NCBI GenBank assembly: GCA_019419955.1
Contig: JAHZIB010000025.1
Span: 1-17,427, forward strand
Length of the DNA stretch: 17,427 nucleotides
Origin: Clostridiales bacterium
GTDB lineage: Bacteria > Bacillota > Clostridia > TANB77 > CAG-508
Reading direction: 5' to 3'
Position 1 is the stretch's first letter. Each line of letters starts with the position of its first letter. Below are positions 1 through 7,572 of the stretch, one piece after another. Below the pieces are notes generated by a model, which had not been told where the DNA came from, did no database searches, and saw only the letters and a program-made list of their open reading frames with translations. A program made the translations under genes and the position numbers.

Positions 1-226
1 CTGACTTTGTTGAATTTGCTGTTTGCTCTGCTGCCCATTTTGCTTGGTCTACCAATCCTCCTTCTCCTAGTGCTACATTTATTGTTACTGCTGCTAATAT
101 TATCATTATTACTACTGTTAGTATTAGCGCTAATAACGTTATTCCTTTCTCATTTGCACACAAAAAGGATAGATTACTTTCAAAAAAACTTTTGTCTTTT
201 TTACATCGTTTTTTTCCATAATCCAT
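1..226 (-). CDS. Prepilin-like (type IV pilin-like) surface protein, N-terminal part only
   Basis: The minus strand encodes a charged leader followed by a prepilin-type segment: KG, then ITLLALILTVVIMIILAAV, then TINVALGEGGLVDQAKWAAE. A leader ending in Gly followed by a long hydrophobic helix is the class III (prepilin peptidase) signal. The usual Glu at +5 is absent, as I recall for many gut-Clostridia proteins of the KGITLIALV type. The listed start is the ATG at 226-224, which gives a 28-residue leader. Its only Shine-Dalgarno-like sequence (AAAGGG) touches the ATG, which is poor. The frame stays open upstream to a TAG at 334-332. A better start (ATG 354-352, ribosome site AAGGGAG) lies upstream but is out of frame across an (AG)11 tract. 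The gene leaves the window at position 1, so the C-terminal domain and true function are unknown. A pilin-like secreted or envelope protein is inferred from the N-terminus. Confidence 0.7.
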   Translation of the reverse strand, partial: MDYGKKRCKKDKSFFESNLSFLCANEKGITLLALILTVVIMIILAAVTINVALGEGGLVDQAKWAAEQTANSTKS

Positions 227-293
227 CCCTTTATTTATATTTCTTACTATATTTTCTACATCAAAAGCAGAACAAGTTTTCTCTATCCTCTTG

Positions 294-315
294 CTCTCTC
301 TCTCTCTCTCTCTCT
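294..315. repeat. (CT)11 / (AG)11 dinucleotide microsatellite
   Basis: Eleven perfect CT units on the plus strand (AG on the minus strand) sit between a well-formed translation start (ATG 354-352) and the prepilin frame. On the minus strand the tract encodes alternating Arg-Glu. With 11 units the frame from ATG 354 ends after 23 codons at TAG 285-283. With 10 or 13 units it would join the prepilin frame. Dinucleotide tracts of this length are prone to slipped-strand mispairing. Confidence 0.9.
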
Positions 316-351
316 TACAACCATGCAGATTCTATCAATTTCGTTTATTCT

Positions 352-424
352 CATTTTGTGTCTCCCTTCTATCTTTTATCTCTTTGTTCATACTAATTTT
401 ATACTATTAGTATTATTTTGACAA
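352..424 (-). promoter_or_regulatory. Promoter, ribosome site and start codon leading into the prepilin gene
   Basis: On the minus strand TTGTCA (424-419) and TATAAA (403-398) form a sigma-A-like promoter with a short 15-base spacer. AAGGGAG (368-362) lies 7 bases before ATG 354-352, an excellent ribosome site. The ATG opens a frame, beginning MRINEIDRICMVV, that runs into the (AG)11 tract. This start is much better formed than the one directly in front of the prepilin sequence. The ribosome site is the strong part of this call and the promoter is the weak part. Confidence 0.45.
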
Positions 425-718
425 GTACTTTTACGATTTTTTTTCGCTCTGGAAATACAACTTGCAACTTATTTACTTTTTTTATTAAATTGTGCTATTG
501 TGTTTTATATTGTTACCTGACACATCTCTATTGGTTCATCATAATTGATAATACTTTTAACATTACTAAGAATTTTAGATTCTTCTTTAGATTAAATGAT
601 ATTTTAATTATACTATTTGAGAGAACAATATTTTTTGGTTAAGACATTTTCTAAAATGAATTATTAAGATATTATCATAAATGAATCAGAATTAGACTTG
701 CAAAAACAGGTTTTGCTC
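425..718. other. Gene-free AT-rich spacer between prepilin gene and asnS
   Basis: About 300 bases of AT-rich sequence between two divergent transcription units. I see no convincing coding frame on either strand, no tRNA, no T-box specifier or antiterminator, and no clear terminator hairpin. Short open frames here have no ribosome site and low-complexity translations. Confidence 0.6.
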
Positions 719-747
719 TTGAATTCTTCAAGCATTTGCTGTATAAT
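719..747 (+). promoter_or_regulatory. Sigma-A promoter of asnS
   Basis: TTGAAT (719-724), a 17-base spacer and a perfect TATAAT (742-747) form a strong vegetative promoter. Transcription would begin near 754, leaving a leader of under 30 bases before the asnS start. That is too short for a T-box riboswitch, so control by uncharged tRNA seems absent here. Confidence 0.8.
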
Positions 748-781
748 ACATGCATTATCATTTTTAGCAGGAGGTTTGCAT

Positions 782-2173
782 ATGGAATGTACATTAATAA
801 AACAATTATATAAAAACATTGACAAATATAATGAAAAAGAGGTCAAATTATCTGGATGGATTAGAACTCTTAGAGATTCTAAAAACTTCGGATTTATAGA
901 ACTAAACGATGGAAGCTTTTTTAATAATGTTCAAATAGTTTTTGATAATACTTTAAATAACTTTGAAGAAATAAAAAAATTATCTATCAGCTCATCAATT
1001 GTTGTGGAAGGGCAGGTTGTAAAAACAGAAAACGCAAAACAACCTTTTGAAATAAAAGCAAGCAAAGTCAGCATTATAAATACAGCTGACTTGGATTATC
1101 CTCTTCAAAAGAAAAGACATTCTTTCGAATATTTAAGAACAATTTCACATCTAAGACCAAGAACAAACACTTTTAATGCTGTATTCAGAGTAAGGTCAGT
1201 TTTATCATATGCTATACATAAATTTTTTCAAGAAAAAGGCTTTGTATATGTTCATACACCAATAATAACAAGTAGTGATTGTGAAGGAGCAGGTGAAATG
1301 TTTAGAGTTACTGCTTTAGATATGAACAATCTCCCTAAAACTGAAAATGGAGAAATAGACTTTTCACAAGATTTTTTTGGAAAATCTTCTCACTTAACAG
1401 TTAGCGGTCAATTAGATGTAGAAACCTTTGCACATGCATTCAGAAATGTATATACATTTGGTCCTACATTTAGAGCCGAAAACTCAAATACTGTAAAACA
1501 TGCTGCTGAATTTTGGATGATAGAACCTGAAATTTGTTTTGCAGATTTAAAAGATGATATGGACTTAGCTGAAGAAATGCTTAAATATGTGATTAAATAT
1601 GTGAGAGAAAATTTATCAGAAGAAATGGAGTTTTTCAATAAATTTATTGATACAAGGCTATTTGAAAAACTAGATAATGTTGTAAACTCTAACTTTGGAA
1701 GAATAACATATACTGATGCAATTAAAGAACTGGAAAAAGTAAACAACAAATTCGAATTTCCTGTTCACTGGGGCACAGATATTCAAACTGAGCATGAAAG
1801 ATACTTAAGTGAACAAATATTTAAAAAACCTGTTTTCGTTACTGATTACCCTGCTGAAATAAAAGCATTTTATATGAAGCAAAACCCAGATGAAAAAACG
1901 GTAGCAGCGGCAGATTTATTAGTTTCAGGAATAGGTGAAATAATTGGTGGAAGTCAAAGAGAAGACAACTTTGAATTGTTATCTAAAAAAATTAAAGACT
2001 TACAACTATCAGAAAAAGACTATTGGTGGTATTTAGATTTAAGACGTTATGGAAGTTGCCCTCATTCTGGATTTGGATTAGGCTTTGAAAGACTAATGAT
2101 GTACATTACAGGAATTTCAAATATACGTGATGTTTTACCATTTCCTAGAACTCCTAAAAACTGTGAATTTTAA
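782..2173 (+). CDS. asnS: Asparagine--tRNA ligase (AsnRS), class II
   Basis: Charges tRNA-Asn with asparagine in the cytoplasm using ATP. The protein is 463 residues, close to the E. coli length. An OB-fold anticodon-binding domain occupies about residues 15-100 (SGWIRTLRDSKNFGFIELNDG). The class IIb catalytic core follows. Motif 2 is near residue 230 (FRAENSNT, then AEFWMIEPE). IGEIIGGSQRED comes next, and motif 3 near 430-437 (GFGLGFERL) supplies the ATP-binding Arg437. The C-terminal PFPRTPKNCEF is typical of AsnRS and separates it from AspRS. The start is the ATG at 782, because AGGAGG lies 6-7 bases upstream. An in-frame extension to 698 precedes the promoter and is rejected. A hairpin terminator follows, so the gene looks monocistronic. 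The presence of AsnRS suggests direct charging rather than exclusive use of the transamidation route. Confidence 0.97.
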   Translation: MECTLIKQLYKNIDKYNEKEVKLSGWIRTLRDSKNFGFIELNDGSFFNNVQIVFDNTLNNFEEIKKLSISSSIVVEGQVVKTENAKQPFEIKASKVSIINTADLDYPLQKKRHSFEYLRTISHLRPRTNTFNAVFRVRSVLSYAIHKFFQEKGFVYVHTPIITSSDCEGAGEMFRVTALDMNNLPKTENGEIDFSQDFFGKSSHLTVSGQLDVETFAHAFRNVYTFGPTFRAENSNTVKHAAEFWMIEPEICFADLKDDMDLAEEMLKYVIKYVRENLSEEMEFFNKFIDTRLFEKLDNVVNSNFGRITYTDAIKELEKVNNKFEFPVHWGTDIQTEHERYLSEQIFKKPVFVTDYPAEIKAFYMKQNPDEKTVAAADLLVSGIGEIIGGSQREDNFELLSKKIKDLQLSEKDYWWYLDLRRYGSCPHSGFGLGFERLMMYITGISNIRDVLPFPRTPKNCEF

Positions 2174-2204
2174 ATTTTACCTAAAAATTGATTAATGAAA
2201 GTGT

Positions 2205-2247
2205 AAAATTAATGTGAGCAAAAAAGAAAAACTCACATTAATTTTTT
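2205..2247 (+). terminator. Rho-independent terminator of asnS
   Basis: The arms AATTAATGTGAG and CTCACATTAATT pair around an A-rich loop of about 13 bases and are followed by TTTTT. It starts about 30 bases after the asnS stop codon. Confidence 0.8.
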
Positions 2248-2277
2248 AATCACACATAGTACATTTAAGAAATTCTC

Positions 2278-2306
2278 TTGAAATAATAGCGTTTTTATGA
2301 TAATAT
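2278..2306 (+). promoter_or_regulatory. Sigma-A promoter of the 142-residue gene
   Basis: TTGAAA (2278-2283), a 17-base spacer and TAATAT (2301-2306) form the promoter. A TG one base before the -10 makes it an extended -10 promoter. The gene therefore has its own promoter and is not an asnS operon member. Confidence 0.65.
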
Positions 2307-2340
2307 ATAATTATATCTTTTTTGAAGGAGGAATCTCTAT

Positions 2341-2769
2341 ATGGAAGCATACGTAATATCTATTCCTATTTATGAGGAACGGAAGCTCCCAAAATTAGAA
2401 GAGTTTGTGAAAAACTTTTCACAAAACTCAGGATTTTTTATGCAGGTAACTAACAACACTGTAACTTTCCTGCCGACATTTATCAATGAATCAGATGAAG
2501 ATTTTAAAACCTATTCTGTTCCTGCGAAAATGTTTTTAAACCCTCACGATCACAAATCTTATCAGAATGACTTAAGCATATTTGTTAGTCGTTTCAACAG
2601 AATGTCTTCTATAGCTTTTTCACGTTTGAAAGAAAATTTGAATTTCAAAGTACTAATTGAAGACGTCAACGAGGAAAAACTTTTTAATGGAGCAAAGAAA
2701 CTATTTAAGGTTATACTGGAAGGTAGTTCATGTTTAAGTTTGTCTGATACCTGCTTACTTCGTTTGTGA
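2341..2769 (+). CDS. Unrecognised 142-residue soluble protein
   Basis: I do not recognise a family. The gene is credible: AAGGAGG lies 10 bases before the ATG, it has an extended -10 promoter, and a terminator follows. The product is mixed alpha/beta in appearance, without a signal peptide or membrane segment. It starts MEAYVISIPIYEERKLPKLEE. The middle has a VPAKMFLNPHDHKSYQND segment that could bind metal through its two His. The end carries two Cys in SSCLSLSDTCLLRL. It is transcribed alone, convergent with spoVG, and the two share a terminator. Position next to spoVG is not evidence for a sporulation role by itself. Base composition matches the surrounding core genes, so recent transfer is not indicated. 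Confidence 0.75.
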   Translation: MEAYVISIPIYEERKLPKLEEFVKNFSQNSGFFMQVTNNTVTFLPTFINESDEDFKTYSVPAKMFLNPHDHKSYQNDLSIFVSRFNRMSSIAFSRLKENLNFKVLIEDVNEEKLFNGAKKLFKVILEGSSCLSLSDTCLLRL

Positions 2770-2782
2770 TGTAGTACATTGC

Positions 2783-2817
2783 AAAAATGGTGCCCTATAA
2801 AGGACACCATTTTTTTC
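2783..2817. terminator. Bidirectional terminator between the 142-residue gene and spoVG
   Basis: The stem AAAATGGTG/CACCATTTT, with partial pairing continued inside around TATAAA, is followed by TTTTTTT on the plus strand and by an A/T run on the minus strand. It lies between two convergent stop codons. Confidence 0.75.
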
Positions 2818-2827
2818 TTCTATTTTA

Positions 2828-3103
2828 TTACTCCTCTGTGCTTGCTTCAGCTTCAGGAGCATCATAAGCATCTAAAATAGCTTTTTGAATTTTCTCTCTT
2901 GTCTCTGGATTTATTGGATGAGCTATATCTTTGAAATCTCCGCTTGGAGTTTTTCTACTTGGCATAGCTATAAATAATCCATCTTGACTTTCGATAACTT
3001 TAATGTCGTGTACAACAAATTCGTTATCAAATGTTACAGAAGCAACAGCTTTCATTCTGTTCTCTGAATTTACCTTTCTTAAACGTACATCTGTTATTTG
3101 CAT
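2828..3103 (-). CDS. spoVG: Septation/sporulation regulator SpoVG
   Basis: Small nucleic-acid-binding regulator of the SpoVG family. In Bacillus it affects asymmetric septation, and in other Firmicutes it is a global post-transcriptional regulator. The 91-residue product matches the family along its length: MQITDVRLRKVN, then MKAVASVTFDNEFVVHDIKVI, GLFIAMPSRKTPSGDF, and KDIAHPINPETREKIQ, with a short acidic tail (EAEASTEE). An in-frame GTG lies three codons upstream at 3112. ATG 3103 is preferred because GGCGG stands 8 bases before it and known SpoVG proteins start at this residue. A sigma-H-like promoter and a 5' leader with an inverted repeat lie upstream. In Bacillus spoVG is a classical sigma-H gene, so the control appears to be conserved. 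The gene is monocistronic. Confidence 0.96.
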   Translation of the reverse strand: MQITDVRLRKVNSENRMKAVASVTFDNEFVVHDIKVIESQDGLFIAMPSRKTPSGDFKDIAHPINPETREKIQKAILDAYDAPEAEASTEE

Positions 3104-3134
3104 TTTGCGCACCGCCTTCCACTGTTATAAAAAT

Positions 3135-3170
3135 TTGTACATTGTCTTTAGTGACTTTTTCTATGTACAA
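3135..3170 (-). repeat. Inverted repeat in the spoVG leader
   Basis: Perfect 8-base arms TTGTACAT and ATGTACAA are separated by 20 bases. The loop itself has a GTC/GAC mini-stem. It lies between the putative sigma-H -10 element and the spoVG ribosome site, so it would be an RNA stem-loop in the 5' leader or a DNA operator. There is no T-run, so it is not a simple terminator. Confidence 0.6.
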
Positions 3171-3177
3171 TAATAAT

Positions 3178-3204
3178 ATTCTTCAAAAAATTATTTTCTC
3201 CTTC
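3178..3204 (-). promoter_or_regulatory. Sigma-H-type promoter of spoVG
   Basis: On the minus strand GAAGGAGAA (3204-3196), an 11-base spacer and GAAGAAT (3184-3178) fit the Bacillus sigma-H consensus RnAGGAwWW-N11-12-RnnGAAT with one mismatch in the -35. The transcript would carry a leader of about 65-70 bases. Confidence 0.6.
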
Positions 3205-3346
3205 TTTATTTTTGCATTTTTCTACAAAATATTTTGTAATTAATATATTATACTTTTAAATCAAACATTTACTGCATTATTATATTATACATTTTTTCTT
3301 TCCTTCATTTTTATGTTTACAATAATCTTTTTATAACTCCTCCCTC

Positions 3347-3375
3347 TTTTCACTTTTTCCAAAACATGATATAAT
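3347..3375 (+). promoter_or_regulatory. Promoter of mutS2
   Basis: A perfect TATAAT (3370-3375) with TG one base upstream forms an extended -10. A weak TTTTCA (3347-3352) stands 17 bases upstream. The leader to the mutS2 start is about 40 bases. Confidence 0.6.
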
Positions 3376-3423
3376 ATTTTTTATTGAGGGGTATACTTAA
3401 TCCTCTAAGAAAGGAACACAAAA

Positions 3424-5745
3424 ATGAAAAACAAATATTTAAAAATACTAGATTATAATAAAATTACAGAAATATTAAGCACATATTGTAAAACATATAT
3501 AGGTAAGGATAATGTTTCTATCTTAACACCAAATTTTAATAAAGAAGAGGTTGCAGAGGCTCTTTATACAACTCAAGAAGCTATTCACCTGCTTCACGGA
3601 ATAGGTAATATTCCCCTTTCAGAGATTCCTAATATTAATTTATCACTTAAAACTTTAGAAAGTGGCGGAATGCTATCGTCCCTTGCTTTACTAAATATAG
3701 CTAAGTTTTTAAAAATATCAAGAGAAGTAAAAGAGTATTTCAATTCTAGTGAATTTTCAAATACGGTAGACTATTCTAGACTACGCATGTTATTTGAACA
3801 AATCTACACTAATAAAGGAATTGAAGATAAAATATTTTCGGTTATAATAGATGAAAATTTAATTGCAGATACAGCTTCTCCTAAATTAAATAGTTTAAGG
3901 CGTGAGGGAAAAAAAATAGAGGAAATTATTAGAAGGCAGCTAAACTCATTTATACATTCTAAAACATACTCTAGCTATATAATGGAGCCTATTATTACGA
4001 TTAGAGAAAATAGATATGTTGTACCAATAAAAGAGGAGCACAGAACGCAGGTAAAAGGATTTATTCATGATATTTCTAGTAGTGGTTCAACTGTTTTTAT
4101 TGAGCCTATTACAATTTTTGAATTAAATAATGACATTACTAACTTAAGAATTGAGGAAGATATTGAAATCGAGAGAATTCTAGCTGAACTTTCCTCAATG
4201 CTCTACGAATACACTAACCATTTAAGTTACAATATCTCTTTACTTGGAAAATTAGACATAGTTTTTGCAAAAGCCAATTATTCTTCTGCTATTGATGGTA
4301 CTTTTCCCAAAATAAATGAACAAAAGTACATTAATTTAATAGGTGCACGTCATCCACTTATAGATAATCATGATGTTATTCCAATAGATATATCAATTGG
4401 AAAAGATTATTCAGCATTAGTAATAACTGGTCCTAATACTGGCGGAAAAACTGTAGCACTTAAAACAACTGGTCTTTTACTTCTAATGGCATACTCAGGA
4501 ATATTTATTCCTGTAGAAGAAAATAGCTCTATTTATATTTTTGACAATATCTTTGCAGACATTGGTGATGAACAAAGTATTCAAGAAAACCTTAGTACAT
4601 TCTCTTCTCATATTTCAAATATTATTGAGATTACTAATAAGGTAACACCACAAAGTTTAGTGCTTTTGGACGAACTAGGATCTGGCACAGACCCAATAGA
4701 AGGCGCTAACTTGGCTATTAGCATTCTTAAATATTTCTTTGATTTGGGAGCAATTTCAATCTCCACAACCCATTACCAAGAGCTTAAAAATTATTGCCTA
4801 GTTTCAGAAGGTTTTGAAAATGCAAGCTTTGAGTTTGACTTAATCAATCTAAAACCTACATACAAGCTCCTTATCGGAGTTCCTGGAAAGAGTAATGCTT
4901 TTGCAATAAGTAAAAGGCTTGGATTAAACGATAGTATTTTGCAAATGGCTTATTCACTAATGGAAGAAGATTCCATAAGTATTGAAGAGTTAATAAAAAG
5001 TATTTATACTCAAAAACTAGAAATTGAGCAAGAAAAAGAAAATATACAAAAGAATTCTAACCAAATTGAGACTTTAAGAAATAGCTTGGAACAAAAGGCA
5101 AACTCTCAAAAGGAAAAAGAACAAAAAATTATAGAAAAAGCAAAAAAAGAAGCAAGAGAAATACTATTGTCTGCTAAGGCCGAGGCTAATTCTTTGATTA
5201 AAGAATTAAGCAGTATAGAAAAAAGCAATAGCGACAGTTTAACAAAAGCAAATAATATACGCAACCAATTGAACACGGACTTAAAAGAGGTATCTCAAGA
5301 TGAAGGCTCTTTGAATTTAGATGCAATAAAAGCCTTGAATGAAAAGTTCAGCTTGAAAAACAGCTCTATTAATAAAAGTTCTAGCAAGAATTCTAAAAAC
5401 AATTCTTCTGGAAATAAAGTTTCAAATGCTAGTTCAAACCGAAATAGCATCAATCGTTCGTCTGTCACATTTACAAAAAATGCAAAGTTCAAATCGCAAA
5501 ACATCTCAAGCGAAATAAATGTAATTGGAATGAATGTTGACGAAGCAACATTTGTAATTGATAAGTACCTAGATGACTGCACAATCGCCAAGATCTCTCC
5601 AGTCAGAGTTGTACACGGAAAAGGCACAGGCAAATTGCGAGACGGAATTCATAAATTCCTAAAAACCAACCCACATGTGAAATCATTTAGGCTCGGTACA
5701 TTCGGAGAAGGCGAAATGGGCGTCACTATCGTAGAGCTAAAATAA
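3424..5745 (+). CDS. mutS2: MutS2: Smr-domain MutS-family ATPase (recombination/ribosome rescue)
   Basis: The protein has 773 residues, the usual MutS2 length. It lacks the mismatch-recognition domain of MutS. Residues 1-320 are the helical core and clamp. Walker A is GPNTGGKT at 336-343. Walker B is LVLLDELGSGTDP, with Asp416-Glu417, followed by the STTH switch. Residues about 520-620 are a Lys/Glu-rich coiled coil. Residues about 640-690 form a low-complexity Ser/Asn linker (SSSKNSKNNSSGNK). The Smr domain follows at about 697-773, with HGKGTGKLR at 731-739. The LDLR motif seen in many Smr nucleases reads INVIG here (698-702), which I believe is common in clostridial MutS2. Known roles are suppression of homologous recombination and splitting of collided ribosomes. 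The start is the ATG at 3424 behind AAAGGA. The gene stands alone and is convergent with mtaB. Confidence 0.95.
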   Translation: MKNKYLKILDYNKITEILSTYCKTYIGKDNVSILTPNFNKEEVAEALYTTQEAIHLLHGIGNIPLSEIPNINLSLKTLESGGMLSSLALLNIAKFLKISREVKEYFNSSEFSNTVDYSRLRMLFEQIYTNKGIEDKIFSVIIDENLIADTASPKLNSLRREGKKIEEIIRRQLNSFIHSKTYSSYIMEPIITIRENRYVVPIKEEHRTQVKGFIHDISSSGSTVFIEPITIFELNNDITNLRIEEDIEIERILAELSSMLYEYTNHLSYNISLLGKLDIVFAKANYSSAIDGTFPKINEQKYINLIGARHPLIDNHDVIPIDISIGKDYSALVITGPNTGGKTVALKTTGLLLLMAYSGIFIPVEENSSIYIFDNIFADIGDEQSIQENLSTFSSHISNIIEITNKVTPQSLVLLDELGSGTDPIEGANLAISILKYFFDLGAISISTTHYQELKNYCLVSEGFENASFEFDLINLKPTYKLLIGVPGKSNAFAISKRLGLNDSILQMAYSLMEEDSISIEELIKSIYTQKLEIEQEKENIQKNSNQIETLRNSLEQKANSQKEKEQKIIEKAKKEAREILLSAKAEANSLIKELSSIEKSNSDSLTKANNIRNQLNTDLKEVSQDEGSLNLDAIKALNEKFSLKNSSINKSSSKNSKNNSSGNKVSNASSNRNSINRSSVTFTKNAKFKSQNISSEINVIGMNVDEATFVIDKYLDDCTIAKISPVRVVHGKGTGKLRDGIHKFLKTNPHVKSFRLGTFGEGEMGVTIVELK

Positions 5746-5833
5746 TTTCGTTTTTGGGACAGGTCTCACAGTTATTTTTAGAGGCGGAGTACCCCCTCCC
5801 CCAACGTTCAAGTCGAAATAATTATCTTAAGTT

Positions 5834-5901
5834 TTTGCAAAGTAGGGACACGTCTATTTTTGCAAAAATTTGCAAGATTAAACATGTCCCTACTTTGCAA
5901 A
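5834..5901. repeat. 17-bp perfect inverted repeat around an internal palindrome (possible terminator/MITE-like)
   Basis: Arms TTTGCAAAGTAGGGACA (5834-5850) and TGTCCCTACTTTGCAAA (5885-5901) are exact reverse complements. The 34-base loop contains ATTTTTGCAAAAAT, itself a perfect palindrome. It lies between the convergent genes mutS2 and mtaB, and a T-run follows on the plus strand, so it may end both transcripts. The arms are longer than a terminator needs, and a second GGGACA motif stands at about 5757 (GGGACAGGTCTC). Both facts suggest a repeated palindromic element. Confidence 0.75.
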
Positions 5902-5915
5902 TTCGCAATTTTTAT

Positions 5916-7401
5916 TTAAACTAGCTCTCCCAACAGTTCCAAGCCGTCCACTCCGACAATCTTCACTTTCTTAATCTCATTTTCCCAGTCTTCTTCTGTC
6001 TCAATTTTTACTACAATATAATTTGTAGTGTGACCTTTCCTGTATATTCTGCTCTCTTCTACATGTGCATCTTCAAAAAGCACCTCTACATTCTTTCCTA
6101 TATACGACTTATTATATTCTTCTTCATTTTTGCTTGATAATGCAATTAATTTTCTACTTCTCTCCTCTTTCAAACCACCATCTACTTGATTTGGCATTAT
6201 CGCGGCTCTTGTTCCATTTCTTCGTGAATACTTAAACACATGCATTTTATAGAATTTTATTTTCTCCAAAAACTTATAAGTTGTACTAAATTCCTCCTCA
6301 GTTTCCCCTGGAAATCCTACTATTATATCTGTAGTAAGCGAAACATCTTCAAATACTTTTCTCAAAAGTTGAGCACCTCGTTCAAATTCTGCTGTTGTAT
6401 ACCTTCTGTTCATCCTCTTTAAAGTTTCATCACAACCACTCTGCAACGACAAATGGAAATGGTCACAAATTTTTTCTAGTTTAGATAATCTTTCCACAAA
6501 CTCTTCTGTTATAAGTGTTGGCTCTAACGAACCGCAAACGTATACGTTCAATTCCTTCAATTTCATTTATTTCTTCAAGCAAGTCTATTAGTCTGTACTC
6601 ATTTTGTCCTTTTTCTATTTTCTTTTCCTGTCCTATTGAAATTTCTAACTCCTGAATTTTCTTATCATCTTTAACACCTTGCTGTACATTTTTATCAATA
6701 CTCTTATTTTTCGCAAAATCCCTACCATATGAAGCCAAATGTATTCCTGTAATAACAACCTCTTTAATTCCCATCTGAGCTATTTTACTTATTTCACTAA
6801 CAACCTGCTCTGGACTCCTGCTCCTTATATGCCCTCTCGCATATGGAATTATGCAATATGAGCAAAATCTGTCGCATCCGTCTTGTACTTTTATTACTGC
6901 CCTTGTTTTTTCGGTAAAAGTTACAGCTCCAAATTCTAAATACTCCTCACAATGCAGTACATCAGTAACTTGCGTAATATACTCTACCTCTTTGTTTTGT
7001 TGTTCCTCAGCCATATTCTCTGAATTATGCACATTTAATTTACCTGTCTTTTTCTTGATTGCATTCTCCGCAAACTTTACCACATCTTTCTTTTCATTAT
7101 TTCCTAAAATCAAATCAATTTCTGGAATTTTTTCTAGTTCTTCTCTTCCCACCTGTGCATAACAGCCAACTGCAATCAAAACAGCTCTTGGCGCCAGTTC
7201 CTTTACCTTTCTAAGCATCTGCCTTGATTTCCTATCTGCCATGTTTGTTACAGTACAGGTATTAATTACATATATGTCTGCTTTTTCGTCAAATTCTACC
7301 ACTTCGTATTTCTTCTTTATGAATTCCTGTATCATTGCATTTGTCTCATATTGATTCACTTTACATCCTAATGTACAAAACGCTATTTTTTTTCTGTTCA
7401 T
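5916..7401 (-). pseudogene. mtaB: tRNA methylthiotransferase MtaB, interrupted by one frameshift
   Basis: Radical-SAM methylthiotransferase that converts t6A37 to ms2t6A in tRNAs. It is read in two overlapping frames. The N-terminal frame (7401 down to about 6535) has the UPF0004 domain with Cys9, Cys13 (CTLGCKVNQYE) and NTCTV. It also has the radical-SAM cluster motif with Cys176, Cys180 and Cys183 (CDRFCSYCIIPYARG). Then comes IEGIERIRL, and the frame is lost. The other frame resumes with GSLEPTLITEEFVERL and HFHLSLQSGCDETLKRMNRRY, and continues to a TRAM-like C-terminal domain ending at 5916. Removing one base near 6534 (the C of TTGCGGTTCG on the minus strand) restores RIRLGSLEP, the expected family sequence. 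A Lys-rich insert of about 35-40 residues stands between GIHLASYGRD and YRLIDLLEEI. The start ATG has GGAAGG 8 bases upstream. The rest is well preserved, so a recent mutation or a sequencing error is likelier than an old pseudogene. Confidence 0.88.
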
Positions 7402-7449
7402 TTATGCATCCTTCCTTACAACATAATATAATTTCATTTCGTTCCTAAG

Positions 7450-7478
7450 ATATTAACATAATTTCATATATTTTTCAA
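7450..7478 (-). promoter_or_regulatory. Sigma-A promoter of mtaB
   Basis: Minus strand TTGAAA (7478-7473), a 17-base spacer and TAATAT (7455-7450) form the promoter, with TG one base before the -10. It lies about 50 bases before the mtaB start, so mtaB is transcribed independently of groESL. Confidence 0.65.
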
Positions 7479-7520
7479 CAAAATATATCATTACTTTAAA
7501 AAAGTTTTTTATACAATAAG

Positions 7521-7556
7521 AACGTAGGTGCTTTAAAAAAACTAAACACCTACGTT
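7521..7556 (-). terminator. Hairpin terminator of the groESL operon
   Basis: Ten-base arms AACGTAGGTG and CACCTACGTT face each other around a 16-base loop, just downstream of the groL stop. The T-run on the minus strand is imperfect (TTATTGTAT), so efficiency is uncertain. Confidence 0.6.
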
Positions 7557-7572
7557 TCTTACTTTATTAGAA

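Noticed and set aside
7..396. Plus-strand Leu/Phe/Ser-rich open frame of 129 codons
   Set aside because: It is the reverse of the prepilin frame and of the CT tract, with no ribosome site and no start context. The low-complexity translation comes from pyrimidine-rich DNA.
397..781. T-box riboswitch in front of asnS
   Set aside because: A strong sigma-A promoter sits at 719-747, leaving under 30 bases of leader. No specifier loop or antiterminator sequence is visible.
698..781. N-terminal extension of asnS by 28 codons
   Set aside because: It overlaps the promoter and has no ribosome site. ATG 782 has AGGAGG and matches known AsnRS starts.
3031..3243. Plus-strand open frame over the spoVG start
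   Set aside because: It lies antisense to spoVG and its promoter, has a Phe/Leu-rich translation and lacks a ribosome site.
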